64,000 bases of DNA, taken from assembly GCA_933228895.1 (NCBI GenBank), contig OW121849.1:36302354-36366353 (forward strand). The letters run 5' to 3'. This document shows positions 1 to 12,299 of this stretch, piece by piece (within the stretch, counting starts at the first letter, position 1; each line of letters opens with the position of its first letter). Source of the stretch: Platycnemis pennipes (lineage: Eukaryota > Arthropoda > Insecta > Odonata > Platycnemididae). Under the pieces are notes generated by a model. It was not told where the DNA came from. It made no database searches and saw nothing but the letters and a program-made list of their open reading frames with translations. Made by a program: the position numbers and the translations under genes.

Positions 1-1702
1 CTATCAAAGTGTAAGAACTGGTGTTATTTGGATTTATGTCAGGATGGAACAAAAGGCCATTTAATCTTGAGAAGGCCTAGCTTCTACATTTCTAAAGAAG
101 GGGAAGAAAATATTTGTAATTCAAATGTTTTTATTTAAATAAAGTTGAAAAACAATATGGATTTGGTTACATTAATTGAAAATTTAAAATTAGTCATTAT
201 TACATTAAAAAATGACTTCAGTAAACGATGAATGCTCTTAATGGGGTATTTTGAACCTTTTGGGGAGCGGAAAAGAATGAATTAATAGTATTTATTAATT
301 TATCCTTGATATTAAGTAACCAGGGAACTAGACTGATTTCGATATAAAAATGGAGAAAATCGAGGCAGAAGTAGTTGGACTATGTTAAAGTTTTACCTTT
401 GGTTTCCATTCTGTGGTCCAGCGTGAGGTTCAAACTAAACCAACGATTTGTTATACTATATTAAAGTCGATATTATATTATTTTCTTGACTTCTCAACTG
501 TCGAATGATCTCGCCTTTAGGGTCTCGTTGCGTTACTTTAGTTGACAGCAGTTTTTCTTACCATTTGGTTGGTGTCGTAAAGTTAAAAGTGGCCATAGCG
601 GTCATGCATGTTGTTAAGTGCTAAGTAAATTTTGTTTCTGCCTCTCAGGGCTTTTAACAGTAGCTGTCCTTTTTCGCTCAGCAGTATTTTATGTTGTGAG
701 TTTTCAAATGGGTTGAAATTTTTCCCCGTTGGATCAGGATGGTACCCGATGCATATCCGAGCTTGAGGGAATCCTCAGTTTTTGAGTTCTTGCTGCCGTA
801 CGAGGATTCCCTTTATCTTACTTTAAGTATCTTTTCACCGCTTTATTGTTTTCCTACAGGTTTTGCATTTGTATACCATACGGTGGCACTCACACGTGTG
901 GTTTGTAGCGTATAATTACCCCAACATTTCACTTCCAAGAAGTGAGAATGTTTTTCATCTTCATTTTTTATAGGCTTTCCCGATCGGTGCTAAATGCATG
1001 ATTGAAAGTTCAAAGATAGTTGCATAAAATATAGTTTCACATTTTTTCTCAGTTGGGAGTTTTCTTTGGATAGGCTACTTTCACTTTGGCGGTCTTGTTG
1101 CTGATAGATACGTCTGTACTTATTATTATAATCTCTGAATAAATTTAGTCACTAAATAGCAACAACATTGGTATATTATATATCTGTGGACCCCAGATTT
1201 AATTCTTCTTGTATCATATTTTTTAACTATTTTGAAAAAAGATGGCCTACATCATTTTGACATTTGGATTCATTTAAATTCTTCAGCAGTTGTTATAATT
1301 CTTCTTGATCTTCCAAATTCAAGGGGCCTTCTGTAGATGATATTCTCGTGAATTAATTCTTCTACAAGTCCTTAGTGGTTAGGTTCCCTCTATTTCTACC
1401 TTTGCAACTAATACTCACCAACTTCCGCCAAAAGGTGGAAACTGTGTGAACATGAAGCTGTGTAGATATTTAGGAAACCATCCTCGATTAAAAAAAAACA
1501 ATCTAGGGTTTTCTGGAAATCCTCAGCGCTTCCCCAGCTCGTACGACCGAGACGGATCCCCGCCGCGTACGATAAGACGATATTGCAGGACAAAATAAAG
1601 GTCTTTTTTCGAGTAAAGATTTAAATAAAATGTCCTCATGTAAGAAATTGAAGAATCGCAACCTTGCATTAACGGCATAACCCGTTGAAATCGCACCATT
1701 GC
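1..1702. other. AT-rich intergenic DNA, no gene recognised
   Basis: This stretch is AT-rich and holds only short open frames on either strand, none resembling a known family. The one local structure I see is a hairpin at 766-812. I find no RNA gene or transposon terminus here. Confidence 0.6.
766..812. repeat. Short hairpin (11-bp perfect stem)
   Basis: AGGGAATCCTC at 766-776 is exactly complementary to GAGGATTCCCT at 802-812, with a loop of about 25 bases. It has no neighbouring gene and could be chance or the end of a decayed repeat. Confidence 0.4.
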
Positions 1703-1858
1703 TGAAATACCACAGAGAAAAAAAACTATCCGCCTTGACCGGGACTTGAACTTGCATTCCCTGATTTCCGGCCAGGGAATCTGGGAGATCAGGGAATCAG
1801 AGGTCCAGCTACCAAGACGTCCCTTTCCACAGGGAAAGAGGTTGTCTTGGTAGCTGAG
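1703..1858 (-). repeat. tRNA-derived SINE (reverse orientation)
   Basis: Read on the minus strand, this has a tRNA-like head. An A-box-like CTTGGTAGCTGGA is followed by a B-box-like GTTCAAGTCCCGGTC, then a tail (GGCGGATAG, a T run, CTCTGTGGTATTTC) shared with the fragment at 5529-5591. Shared head and tail in opposite orientations at two places mark it as a dispersed SINE and not a tRNA gene. No cloverleaf acceptor stem can be drawn. Confidence 0.55.
1807..1855. repeat. Inverted repeat joining two SINE heads
   Basis: A perfect 12-bp inverted repeat, AGCTACCAAGAC (1807-1818) and GTCTTGGTAGCT (1844-1855), encloses a 25-base loop that itself contains CTTTCC/GGAAAG complementarity. Both arms contain the A-box-like CTTGGTAGCT, which suggests two SINE heads inserted head to head. 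Confidence 0.55.
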
Positions 1859-3759
1859 GGTCGGACGTGTGTGCGACAGAGCTGCGCCCAGAAGTGGTGG
1901 AATTTTTCCGGCGAGTCTCGATCGCCGGGAGACTATCAACCGGACTCTGTAGGAGGCTGGGAACAGTGGATAGTGCGATTCTGGAGGATTTTAATCTCCA
2001 AGGACGAAGAAGCCTGGACTCCTTTTTTTCTGTTCTTTTTGAACATATTTTTGATGCCACAGGAACAGTCAATAGGGTGGGGCTTATCATACACTTATTG
2101 TTCCACCAGTTCCTTTTTCACTACGAGATACATTGAAGATGGATCAACAGAAGACTTCGGATATCCGAAGATAAAACTCCATTTTCATCAAATGCAAGGA
2201 GACAAAACGGCTACCAAAGCCGAGACCAGTGAAGAACGGATGCTGGGACTTTTGAGAAAAAATACTGCATAACTTCCCTTTCCGGGAGTTGAAAACCCAC
2301 TTTGTTGAGGTGACATCGAACAGATCGCCGGATCACCAGTTAACGTTGAGATAATGGAGCTTCCAATCGAGGTTGAGTTTAATGGCATCAAAAAAGAACT
2401 TCTGCAGTACGGAATATGGGAAAACAGATGAAGCGGGACTGGAATGGCGCCAGTTTCGACGGGAAGGAGGATCGCCAAGATGATGGTTGAGAGGAACATT
2501 CCTTCTCACCTCACAATAAGAGGGAATCGTGCCATAAATATCTATGACTTGAACACGAAATGAAGAAAAAAACCAAGGCCGAATATAAAAAGTCAAAATG
2601 GCTTCGAAAGGGGAAGGAATTGGGAACATAAGGAAGGAAAGTGAGGGTATCAGGGGGGAAAGGAGAGGAAGCGGAGGGAGATGAGGGACAGGTGCAAAAG
2701 AGGACCCCGACAAATGCAGTGACTAGCATGGAGGAAGGAGTGGGATGGCCTCTTCCAATGCTCACAACTCCGCGGAAGGAAATGGGAGTCCGAAGAGCAT
2801 TGGCGATAGTCGAATGGAAGAAAAGGTCAGAAGAAACGGGAGCCAGATCACCACTCGGGCAGCAGAAACAGAGGAGAGGGGAGGGGCGGAACATATTACA
2901 CCGAATTGTGGGGCACTACCAACGAGAGCTGAGGGAACGAGGGTGAGTGGGATAATAGGGAGATAGGATGGGATGGAAGCGCAAATATCTCACTTCCATG
3001 ACTCTTCCTTTCTCTCAACAGGGGATTCAAGAAAATGCAAGATTGGGAAAGAGGAAGGGATGAAAAAAACAAGATTTTATGAATATTAAGACTTGTTGAA
3101 TGGGAGGGTGGAGAAGTGGGTGGCTCAAATATCTATCCCCCAATGACAACTTCCTTTTCGGAACCCGACTATTTCTCCATTGGTACCAACTTTCAAGTCC
3201 ATAGGTCGACTCCTGGTAGCATGGGCCTGACTCCTCAACCCCGGGACTCCGCCAAGCTGTTTGTTTCCTGATGACTTAAGGGACAGATCGGGAGACTGCG
3301 AAGAAGAAATCTCGGGAACAACCAGCCAAAATGATAAGGCGAGGAAGGGCCTCCGCCGAGGGTCCCGCCAATATCCTAACAGGTGTCGGAGTAAGGCGGA
3401 GCGAAGCAAAGAGCGGAAGAGCAGAGGAGGAGGAAGCGGTGGAGAGAAAGATGAGTAATTGCCCAGAAACTTATTGTTTAATAGCAAAATAGCAAAGAAA
3501 ACTTATTGTTGTTGATGCCATTAGCATTACATGTGCTAAAACTCATTCCAGATATTTTTGAGTTTACAATAGATCTTGCGGGGTGCTTTAACTCTCGTCA
3601 TGTGAATAATTTCATCATACTTAACATAATTTAGGTATTGTGTATGCATGAGTCACTTATTGACCAGAAATCAATTGAAATTTTTATGGTGATAGAGGTG
3701 ATGGTGATATAAAAGTGGTATTTTCGAGACTTCTATAAAATAAAAAATTTTGAAGAGAC
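1859..3759. other. Unrecognised, partly purine-rich DNA with short open frames
   Basis: Several overlapping open frames of 60-140 codons occur here on both strands, for example 1847-2272 and 2641-2946 on the plus strand. The longest are explained by purine-rich, stop-poor composition around 2.4-3.5 kb. I see no family motif, no clear splice-site arrangement and no repeat ends. A decayed retroelement or untranslated sequence is possible, but nothing shows it. Confidence 0.4.
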
Positions 3760-5440
3760 ACAGAGTGGCACCGCCTTTCTAATAAAGAACGGAATCGATC
3801 CTACATGAATACGTATACGAGTCTGGTCTCATAATTCCGTTTAAAATTGAAGATACGACACTTGGTAATATCTATGCACCCTCGGCCTCGGGTAAGGGAA
3901 AGCGAGTAGAAAACTTTCTCACGGATACTTTGATCCCATATTTACAAAGTTTTGCCGGGAAAGCAATACTTGCTGGGGACTTAAACTCCATCCACGAACG
4001 GGAGGGTAGTGAATCAAACGCTAATAAGCTGACATGCTGTCCCAGCAGGGCGCCTATACGGCTGATTGACTCGTGCCAGTGCGTAGACCTAATGAAAAAA
4101 CAGTTGGGAGAACACTCCCCGTTCACTCGGTGCGGGATGAAGGGGTGGACACGCATCGATTACTTTTTCGTATCACAGGCGGTAAAGGAGGACATAACAG
4201 AGGCAAACACACTCCCAGTAGAATTCTCCATCCACTGCGCCCTAGTGATTGAATTACGAGCCTCCACATCCTTAATAAGGGACCCCACTGGGTCACCCCG
4301 GCAGTGCCGTTTAGGCATCACTAGTTTAGAGCTAACATTGATCAGGGAGGACATTAAAAGACAAATCGAAAACATATTAACATGTAAGCCACGAAATCAA
4401 GTCAAATCAACTCCGATTGGTGGAAAACATATTCAAGCCCTCAATGAGATGATTGTAGCAGAAACATAATCTTCGCTATAAAAAAGAGCAGAATGTCACT
4501 CTATTGGTGTAGGGAAGCTTTGATGTAACTTTTATTTACTTCGGATAGAGCACAGAATGTCTACGAATAGGTAAGACTTTTGAAGCGCATCATACTAGAG
4601 GGAGCGAAAAAGAGTATGCTCCCAAGGTATGGCAACAGTAGCAACGAGGGAGTGACTTTAATTTAGAAATGATTGTGGGGAACATTAGATTACTAAAGCG
4701 ATCCGAACGTGAGGTCCTACCAGCGGGTAGCGGATTGAGTAGTACGGGGTTAAAAGATATGCTAGGCGCCGCGTTTGAACACTACTCGAACCTGTTCACC
4801 AGATATGGGCAGTGGGATGAAAATGAAGCTCCGGACGTAGGAGAGCTCCCTACCCTAGAAGGCAGTATAGAGAATTCCTGGGGAGACAGATAAAAACAAG
4901 GGAGCTCGATATCGTATTGCAGAAAGCTGACAAAGGAAAGGTTCCCAAGTCGGATGGGCTCCCTTTTGAAATTTACCTGATATGTTGGCGAATTTGGCGT
5001 GAAGGTTTTACCCAAGTTTTCAGGCAAGTGCTGAGAGATAGTTTTTAGACAGATTTACAGCGATTGGCGCATATTACGCAAATACCAAAAACTACGAAAC
5101 CTAAGATTTTAAAGATTTTAGGCCAGTTTATCTTTTAAATGTAAACTATAGTATAATGACACATGTATTTGAAAATTGCCTGATGGCCCTGATAGAGAGA
5201 GTACCTACTACACCCAATGTAATACGTGGTCTCACCAAGCAGTCCAATGTTTTGGGCACTACTCCACTAATACGAGATACGGTACCTGTTGACGTCGGAA
5301 CTTCACAGAGAAAACTTTTTTCCCTCGATCTGGAAAAAACCTCAGATTTCATTCGGGTGAAAGGATCACCAATGTATAATGTATTAATGGGCATTTCATT
5401 TGGTAGCGCCTTCATTACATTATAAGATATGATATATACA
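3760..5440 (+). pseudogene. Decayed L1/Tx1-like non-LTR retrotransposon (EN and partial RT)
   Basis: The plus strand carries an apurinic-endonuclease-like domain. Around 3850-4250 it shows the family motifs NIYAP, AGDLNS, RIDYFFVS and a final S-x-H-like IHC. The open part is 3930-4469. After frame breaks, the linker and early reverse-transcriptase motifs follow: KSDGLPFEIYL-like near 4950, a short PVYLLNVNYS-like block near 5115-5145, and LFSLDLEKTSDF near 5320. These match the EN-RT order of L1/Tx1-type LINEs. The catalytic RT DD motif and everything 3' of it are missing, and stops and frameshifts are frequent, so it is a dead fragment. The clade assignment is from motif style and is moderately sure; the non-LTR nature is firmer. 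Confidence 0.75.
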
Positions 5441-5528
5441 AATTTGTTTACTGCTTTGAAAATGTTTACTGTACTACAGGGAAGATGAACAAGGATCTAT
5501 GTTGGACCGAACTAAATTGGTTAAAACA

Positions 5529-5591
5529 CCTAGTCCGGATTCGAGTCCCGGTAAAGGCGGATAACGGATTTTTTTCCCTGTGGTATTTCTG
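5529..5591 (+). repeat. tRNA-derived SINE fragment
   Basis: The B-box-like GGATTCGAGTCCCGGT is followed by AAAGGCGGATAACGG, a T run and CCCTGTGGTATTTC. This is the same head-tail junction as the reverse-oriented copy at 1703-1858. The A-box part is degraded or truncated. Confidence 0.5.
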
Positions 5592-6056
5592 TTAATATAT
5601 CCCCTTGCATTTACGAATCTCATATTTTGCATTTATAACTATTTCTTAGCTTCTCACAGGCGATGCACTTTCTAAGATCCTCTCTCCTATTTTAAACATT
5701 TAAACCCAATCGAGGAAAAAAGGAAACTCAATCGATTTATCAAAGGAATTCTTTATTTGAATCGTTTTGTAGTTAAAACAAACTACAAACGTAGTGGAAG
5801 TTCCCATTTTCATTAAATTGTTAAAGTCTCCACCTAATGCTTACTTATCTGGATGACATTTTTCAACAAAGCTTCTCGGGATCCTCATATCTTACATAGT
5901 GGCCTAGTTGACGAGTAATAGACTGACCTCCTTGCCTCTTACCGCAAAGAAATTTTCTGAGCTGACGATTGTAGTTATTCCTTATTTAGGTCAAGGGTTC
6001 TTCAGCTTTACACAAAGCTCCTTAACGAAAGCGTTGGAAAGGAACCAATAAATTGC
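5592..6056. other. No gene seen
   Basis: AT-rich sequence between the SINE fragment and the GC-cored repeat, with no convincing open frame, RNA or repeat terminus. Confidence 0.6.
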
Positions 6057-6485
6057 AGGACTGTGAGTAAAAACGAGGCTAATAGTTTTTTTCCAATATA
6101 TCCTATTTAAACTCAGGGGGACCAGAACGGGAAAGAGAAGGGGGAGGGGCGGGGCGGAGTAGCAGCTCAGTGTTGGTGGCGTGGGTCGCACGAGAGCCCG
6201 GGTCCCCAGGTCGGCGCGGGCCCCGTGGCGGCTAAACGTGGCAAGACACGTGAAAACGGACGAAATTTTCGTCCTGTGGCCCACAAAAATGATGTTTTCA
6301 CTGAGGGGCCAAAAATTGTTTTTCTAAAACTTTTTTATTTTACTTTAGCATTTAGGCCCCTTGGGACACTCCTTACACTTCAATCATGATAACCATAAAA
6401 AGCTCGAGTTTTACAGATGCTAACGAGCACTTTCCAAATCCGAACACCTTTGATTTCGAAAAATGAAAAATAAACAATGGTCTAA
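6057..6485 (+). repeat. GC-cored interspersed repeat, copy 1
   Basis: About 429 bp align along their whole length with 23751-24185 in the same orientation. Both begin AGGACT and end CAATGGTCTAA. Order in each copy: an AT-rich start, a purine block (GAGAAGGGGGAGGGG), a CpG-rich core of about 110 bp, a segment CGTGAAAACGGAC, then an AT-rich tail with GCATTTAGGCCCC and TTTGATTTCGAAAAA. No terminal inverted repeats are visible. Both copies leave a partly conserved open frame on the minus strand. I do not recognise the family. Confidence 0.75.
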
Positions 6486-8698
6486 CCATAGGGTACACTC
6501 CGATACCAGGATTTTCAAAATGTGCAGACATTTCTTCACCCAGCATGCCTGGAATTTAGGTACAGATGGGACATTTTCTTCAAGTTTGTGCTAGTTATTT
6601 AGTGAAAGAACATGATGATGCCACAAGTCGGTGAAAGGTGTTGCATCTTAAAAACATGTCTGTGGAAAAGTACACCCTTTTATTTACATATATGGATATT
6701 AACCTCTTCCACGAAGTGAAGCCAGATGTAGTTGAGTGTAGACTTTGAAATAATATTTTCGAAATTTGTTCGTGATATTTGACATTTTTTCTCATATTCT
6801 ATTCACTATATCTGTGATCGCATAAAACAAACGACTTATGCATACTAGCTAAAACATGTGTTCACCATTTTTCTTGCATGTGAATAAATATTGATGCTCT
6901 TATACAAACGAGGGCATTATCGTGTTTTAGAATGTTTTGCCTGCCGTTCAAGTGGAGCATCGTAACTTTGGCTAAATAATTACTGCATTGGCTGCATGAC
7001 TACTATGCAAACACTCATTGCGAAATAAACGAAACTCGTTATGGCCCATTAAGGCAATTGGCTCGTGACGGTGTGAAATTAAAATAATTTCTGCATCCCG
7101 CATTTATAGCTAATGACGTTGAAATACACTGACTAAGCTTTAAAATTCCAGTGTTTTTCAAGTGTAAGAAGGAAACAGACGGAGCTTTCTCGATGTACAT
7201 ATGTATCATTAGTATTATTACTGTTTCAGTCAGACTGTAGTGGTACTCGTATTTTGCTAAAGCAGTTGCCTCCAATGGGTCTGTCAATCGCTTATTACTC
7301 AAAACACAGCCGAGTTAATGCTTTTATTATTGTACCAATTTGTGTGCGGAAGCATTTGCTTTCTTTGTGAGTATATTATAAAAGTGAAGAAAATTTACGA
7401 TATAAAACATGGGTTTCATTTTCTTTTACGCCTCTTCCTTCCTTATGGCTATATAATATCAAATGCACTTTTGGAGAAACCATTAGAGGAAAAAAAATTG
7501 TAATGATATAATGATAATCCTTATCCCAAATATGATATTCTAATCTGTAGCCATTAGGAATTGCGCGCGAGTTGACACACTTTCAGAAAACACCACCCTT
7601 CATTGTTTCAAAGTGCTTCCATACTTTATTTTGTCCATCAAAGTATAAAATAGCATTTCATTCAACCTTACGATTTAAAAAAAAATCAATCATTGCGACC
7701 CCGCCGAGAAACCTCTTAACGGAGTTGCCGCCTAATTGCACAATGGAAAGATTTCCATCATTCACCTTGTTCAGGTGGATGATTTTTATGTGGAAATATC
7801 GGTATCCTAGCTTTTTGTTGGATTTTTTTATTTTTATCTCGTACCTATATGCGTAATTTTTTTGGAATAGTAGTGGTTGATTTAATTCGTTAATTAACCA
7901 TACTTTTCATACAACAGTGGGTGCCTATTAAATACGCATGTTCACACTTATTATTTATAAGAAACATTTGGGATCACATCCCTGGTTAGTAAACTCAAGT
8001 AGATACATATTAATATGTATTATAGAACTAAATAAAAGTTTTTTACCGTTTGTTTATAAAAAAACTTCGAGATGAAAGTAAACGGCTCATTATAGAAAGC
8101 ATTCTTTCAAGTAGATCCAAATATTTTCCTCCACAGCTTGAGCAAAGGCTTTAAGTTTCCCTATAAAACACACTAGAGTACTTAGTAGAATGAAGCAGAT
8201 TCTTGATGATAGTCAACATTAGCTGATAAATTTATTCATTCCTTGGAAAAATTAACAAGAAGGGAAATTAACGTGATTGCATATTATTCCATTCGTCTAT
8301 AATTTTCATTTACTCTTTTTACCATATTAAAATTTGCCTGATTCATGGAGTCCATGTAAAGAACATTAGCTCTAATAACTCTATATTTTTGAAAACAGTT
8401 TAGCCTCTGGTCCAGTTTCTGCCTGATATTTTTTATGCTGTCAGTCTAATTTCAGTATTTCATAGAATTTAAGATTTGAATTAGCATTTGTATGTCTACC
8501 TCTTTGTAAACTACTGATTATCGGGTTACACCTTGTCAGTGTTATTCAGTGTCGTTTAGTAATTACTATCTGAAGGCGCCCGTTGAAATTCAACGTGAGG
8601 GAGAAATATAATAATTACAAATGTATTAAGAAATTTAAACAAACTTGTGTTATGGAGTTAGCTACGGCTGCAAGTCACTATTGGAACCATAAATATAA
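6486..8698. other. AT-rich DNA, no gene recognised
   Basis: Only short, unconserved open frames (under about 95 codons) occur. No repeat relation to the rest of the window was found apart from the element that starts at 8699. Confidence 0.55.
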
Positions 8699-8750
8699 TT
8701 TAAACCAATGTAAACATATAATTACTGCCAGGACTCACCTGGGCCTTTAA
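8699..8750 (-). repeat. Fragment of B-box-bearing repeat (same family as 10195-10401)
   Basis: The sequence from TTTAAACCAATGTAAACAT to CCTGGGCCTTT aligns with 10198-10250, including a degraded B-box (GTGAGTCCTGGCAG on the minus strand). Only the head region is present. Confidence 0.5.
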
Positions 8751-10194
8751 AAAAATAAGAATATTATTTAGAAACTTTCAGGCCAGAAGATACAAAGTAG
8801 GTTAGAAGGGAGGGTGTATACGAATGTCTGTCCGTCTATCGTTGACAATGAGGGCAGATTCGGGTTTTTGAGAATGTTAGCTCCCACCCTTTCGGCAAAA
8901 CATTTTCTCTGGCCTTTTATGTATGTTATGTTTGTCTCAATTTTCCAACTTCATAAAAATTGTGTCAATGAACTTCTACAGATAGGTATTAATGCACTTT
9001 ATTCCAATTAGAGTAAATTCTACTCTTATTACCTAGCACAGATTTAGCCTACTTAAACCAGGTACTTGTCGCTAGGTTGCGTATATTCACCCCTTCTACT
9101 GTATATTTACCTATAACTATATTGCAATTTTTTTCATCATACTACTCTTATTTTTCATTAGACTTCATGAAAATCACTTAGACTCATCACTTTATTGTGT
9201 CTCAAAAGACAACAATTTTGAAAGCGGTTCACTTCGGAATATAGCGTAAATCATAAAAATATTCACCTTTTAAACCCCGCAGAAACTTTCATGTAAGTAA
9301 TTTTAGTTTTATCGAATGCAAATCTATTTATTTCGCGAAATAACGCGAAAAGTAAGTCCGTATGATTTTTCCGAATGAAATGGCCTATCTAGATTCTAGA
9401 ATTAGCTGCGATAACTTTTTGTACCTTTCTATACATTCACGAAAAGAACAATGCTGTTTAGGGCATCGCTTTTGAACCTACATTTTTAGCATCATTGCAA
9501 TGGCATCAATGAATATCCCACGGATACGGAATGAGGCATTATGCTCCATTAGTATTTGAAATTTATTCCCTGGTTTTTGTTAAACTATCGCAAAGCTCAA
9601 GCTATCGTCATCGACGATGATTACTAAAGCGTTCCATCTCTTCTCTTCATGTCCTAGCTTGGTTCAAAGGAACAAACCCGTAAATAAACAAAAAAAAACA
9701 TATAATTTCAACACCGCTGAAGAATTCATTTAAATACTCCTAATTTTAACTGAATGCAAACCTTCTAAATCCGTGAGTAGGGCTAGCAACCAGCACGTAT
9801 CTTTGTGTGGTAAAATATGGCTGATCTTGCTTCACGAATAGCCTATAATGGCTTCAGTACCTTCCTATATCCTCGCGAAAAGCACAATTGCCGTTTGCGG
9901 TATCCCACTTTAACGAACTGTTTAAGAATCAACGATGTTTGCATTTCTGAGACGACACTGGCAATGGCCTTGGCGACGCTCGTAAAAGAACCGTACAGAA
10001 CTAAATTTCAACATTAATTACACAATACCCAAAAACCTGGAGAACAGAGAGTAAGAGAATAAGAAAGTTGAAACATTTTCCCATTAAATACAGAAAAAAT
10101 GAAAGAAATCGACTTATATTTAGTTATTTTACTGAGCGAAAGAAAAACTCTTTACTACCTATCTCTCTCATGCACTACCATAAATTGAAAAAGT
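8751..10194. other. AT-rich DNA; possible diverged duplication
   Basis: No gene is recognised. The segments about 9400-9480 and 9835-9915 look distantly alike: each has a TACCTT-CTATA block followed by CGCGAAAAG- or CACGAAAAG-like sequence and a matching downstream order. This may be an old local duplication, but it was judged by eye. Confidence 0.35.
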
Positions 10195-10401
10195 CCATTT
10201 AAATCAATGTAAATACATAATTGGCGCCAGGAATCGAACCCGGGCTTTGAGCCTTTTTTTATATAGCTTATAGCACCTTCTAGTGTACACGCTAGAATCC
10301 TACAAAATTTCAGCTCAATCGGTTCAGCAGTTTTTGAAGAGATACGTAGCATAAATCTGGCAGACAGACAGACACCACTTCATTTTTATATATTACTATG
10401 A
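10195..10401 (-). repeat. Composite SINE/Helitron-like repeat with tRNA B-box
   Basis: On the minus strand it starts TAATATATAAAAATGAAG, then GTCTGTCTGTCTG and CTGCTGAACCGATTGAG. This start style is common in arthropod Helitrons and RTE-derived repeats. It ends with GGGTTCGATTCCTGGCGCC, an excellent tRNA B-box. A second, shorter copy of the B-box end is at 8699-8750. Its composite make-up is seen directly; the class is inferred. Confidence 0.5.
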
Positions 10402-12299
10402 TTGAACCAGCGCCTTAGGTAAAATTTACCGCGTAAATAACATTATAATTTCAGAAAAGCGCTTGAAAACGAAAATATACTGTTATTGCGCATCGGAAAT
10501 GTTTCCTTTTCCTACAGCTGAATTGAAATCGGAATACAAAGAATCATCTAAATATAGCAACTGAATGATTTGAAAAGTAGAAAAGATAAACCGTAGTGGT
10601 ATTTATGATTATCCGTGTCCCTCCCTATACGACAGAGTTATGTTATAGAATGAATTCTAGTTTGATATTGCGAATGTTAAGCAACTAAAAGTACATGAAA
10701 TTAATGAGCGTGGAATCAAGTTTAAATGATGACATTCTAAAATTACCGAATCTAAAAAGCAATGGTATATTGGATGAGAAAAGGATTTGAGGATTTTTTG
10801 AAAGTGTAACGAATCGTGGAATACGTTTTAGCCCATGAATCGTTTATAAAAGATAGGGCATTGAATCTATTTACTTTATCTTTGTGCCATGTGTGCGTAC
10901 GACTAGAAATAAATCAGTTGTTTCAACACAGCTATGGTCCCTTGAGACAATGAATGAGCCATCCGGCAAAATAGACAAGTGCTTTACCTTGTGATCCATA
11001 TCAATTTCATACTGTGTGTGGAATTGCTGTAAGCACTTAAACGTGTACTTTGTTTATTGATCCAAGCAGCTTGAATGGATGAGTCATCCCACGATCTTGT
11101 GCAGCAGAGGTTTAAATTATCTTTGGTTTTGAGCACCAACGCTTAGTAGATCCTTCAGAGAATAGGCAGTTAAAATTATTGGTCATATCAAAATCTGTCA
11201 TTTATGTAATCGACGTTTGACATTTAAACCCTGCGGCGAACGTTTTTTTTATAATCATGCATCCATTTTAATTTCTTAATTTCCCTGTCTGTGGTTATTG
11301 TGTAATATAATTATTGCATGCGAAAGGAAGCATTCCGACGTACGAAAATTGGCTAATGTTTTAAAGTTGATGGAATGAGGCCTAATGGGAAGGGGACCTG
11401 AACAACGCCATCAATTTATGATAATTGAAATGGCTCTTCCATTTCAAGTGATATCCCTCGAATGGAGACTCGATGTAACCCTTGAAAGCTTCAAAACCGT
11501 GTCACTCCTACTGTATTTTTTGAGTGGAGAAAATATCACGCAGACGCATCACCACTTTATGCGCTGTAATAAAATGTGCCAGGAATTTCCGCTGGTAAAC
11601 CCAAGTAGTGATAAATTTCATTGCCTTTTTATCGTGTTTTCATCAGCCCTAAATTTCGTAAAACCCTAATTGAAACAACTCGATTCCGAAAATGTGGAAA
11701 TAACTGGTTTGAGACAATTATTACGCTCTCTTTCACAGAGACTTGACCTTTTTAGAAGCCTCTGCAAAACACTTCTGATTTGGGTTTCGCATAAAAATAG
11801 TTTTTTGTTGGTGAAATATATATCAATATCAATTAATTCTAAAATAATTTTGACCCAGGTCTGCACTCCTACCCCTCTATCAGCTAAACTCGTATTAATT
11901 ATGTAATCTCGTTTATATATTTGACCTCACGCTCAATTCATCTCTTACAAGGCTTATCATCTTACAAGGCTCATCTCTCCCTTTACTATTCTTTCCTACA
12001 AAGTGACAAAGACACAAATTTAATTCGGCATCTTGGTAATTGTGCTTAGTTATAACATTTATAAGTATGCCATTTTTTTCTTAGAGAAGATAAAAACTTT
12101 TATCGTTACTGGCCTCTTAAATGAAACCGTCTTACCAGTCCTTACCCCACCCCTTTCTCCTCCGTAGGAAAACAATTTTTTTTCGGAAATGTGCCAAAAG
12201 TTTGCTCTCTGTTCCAACATCTCTCTTTAGGCCCATTATTTTTTTCTCTCCCTTTTCCCTGTCGTCAAAAGGATGCAGGATCATTTAGAAAGTGGCGGG
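10402..12299. other. AT-rich DNA, no gene recognised
   Basis: Short open frames only, none with recognisable motifs. No repeats shared with the rest of the window were found. Confidence 0.55.

Noticed and set aside
2641..2946. Glu/Arg-rich frame as a gag-like protein
   Set aside because: Purine-rich composition explains the residues. No zinc knuckle or other gag motif is present.
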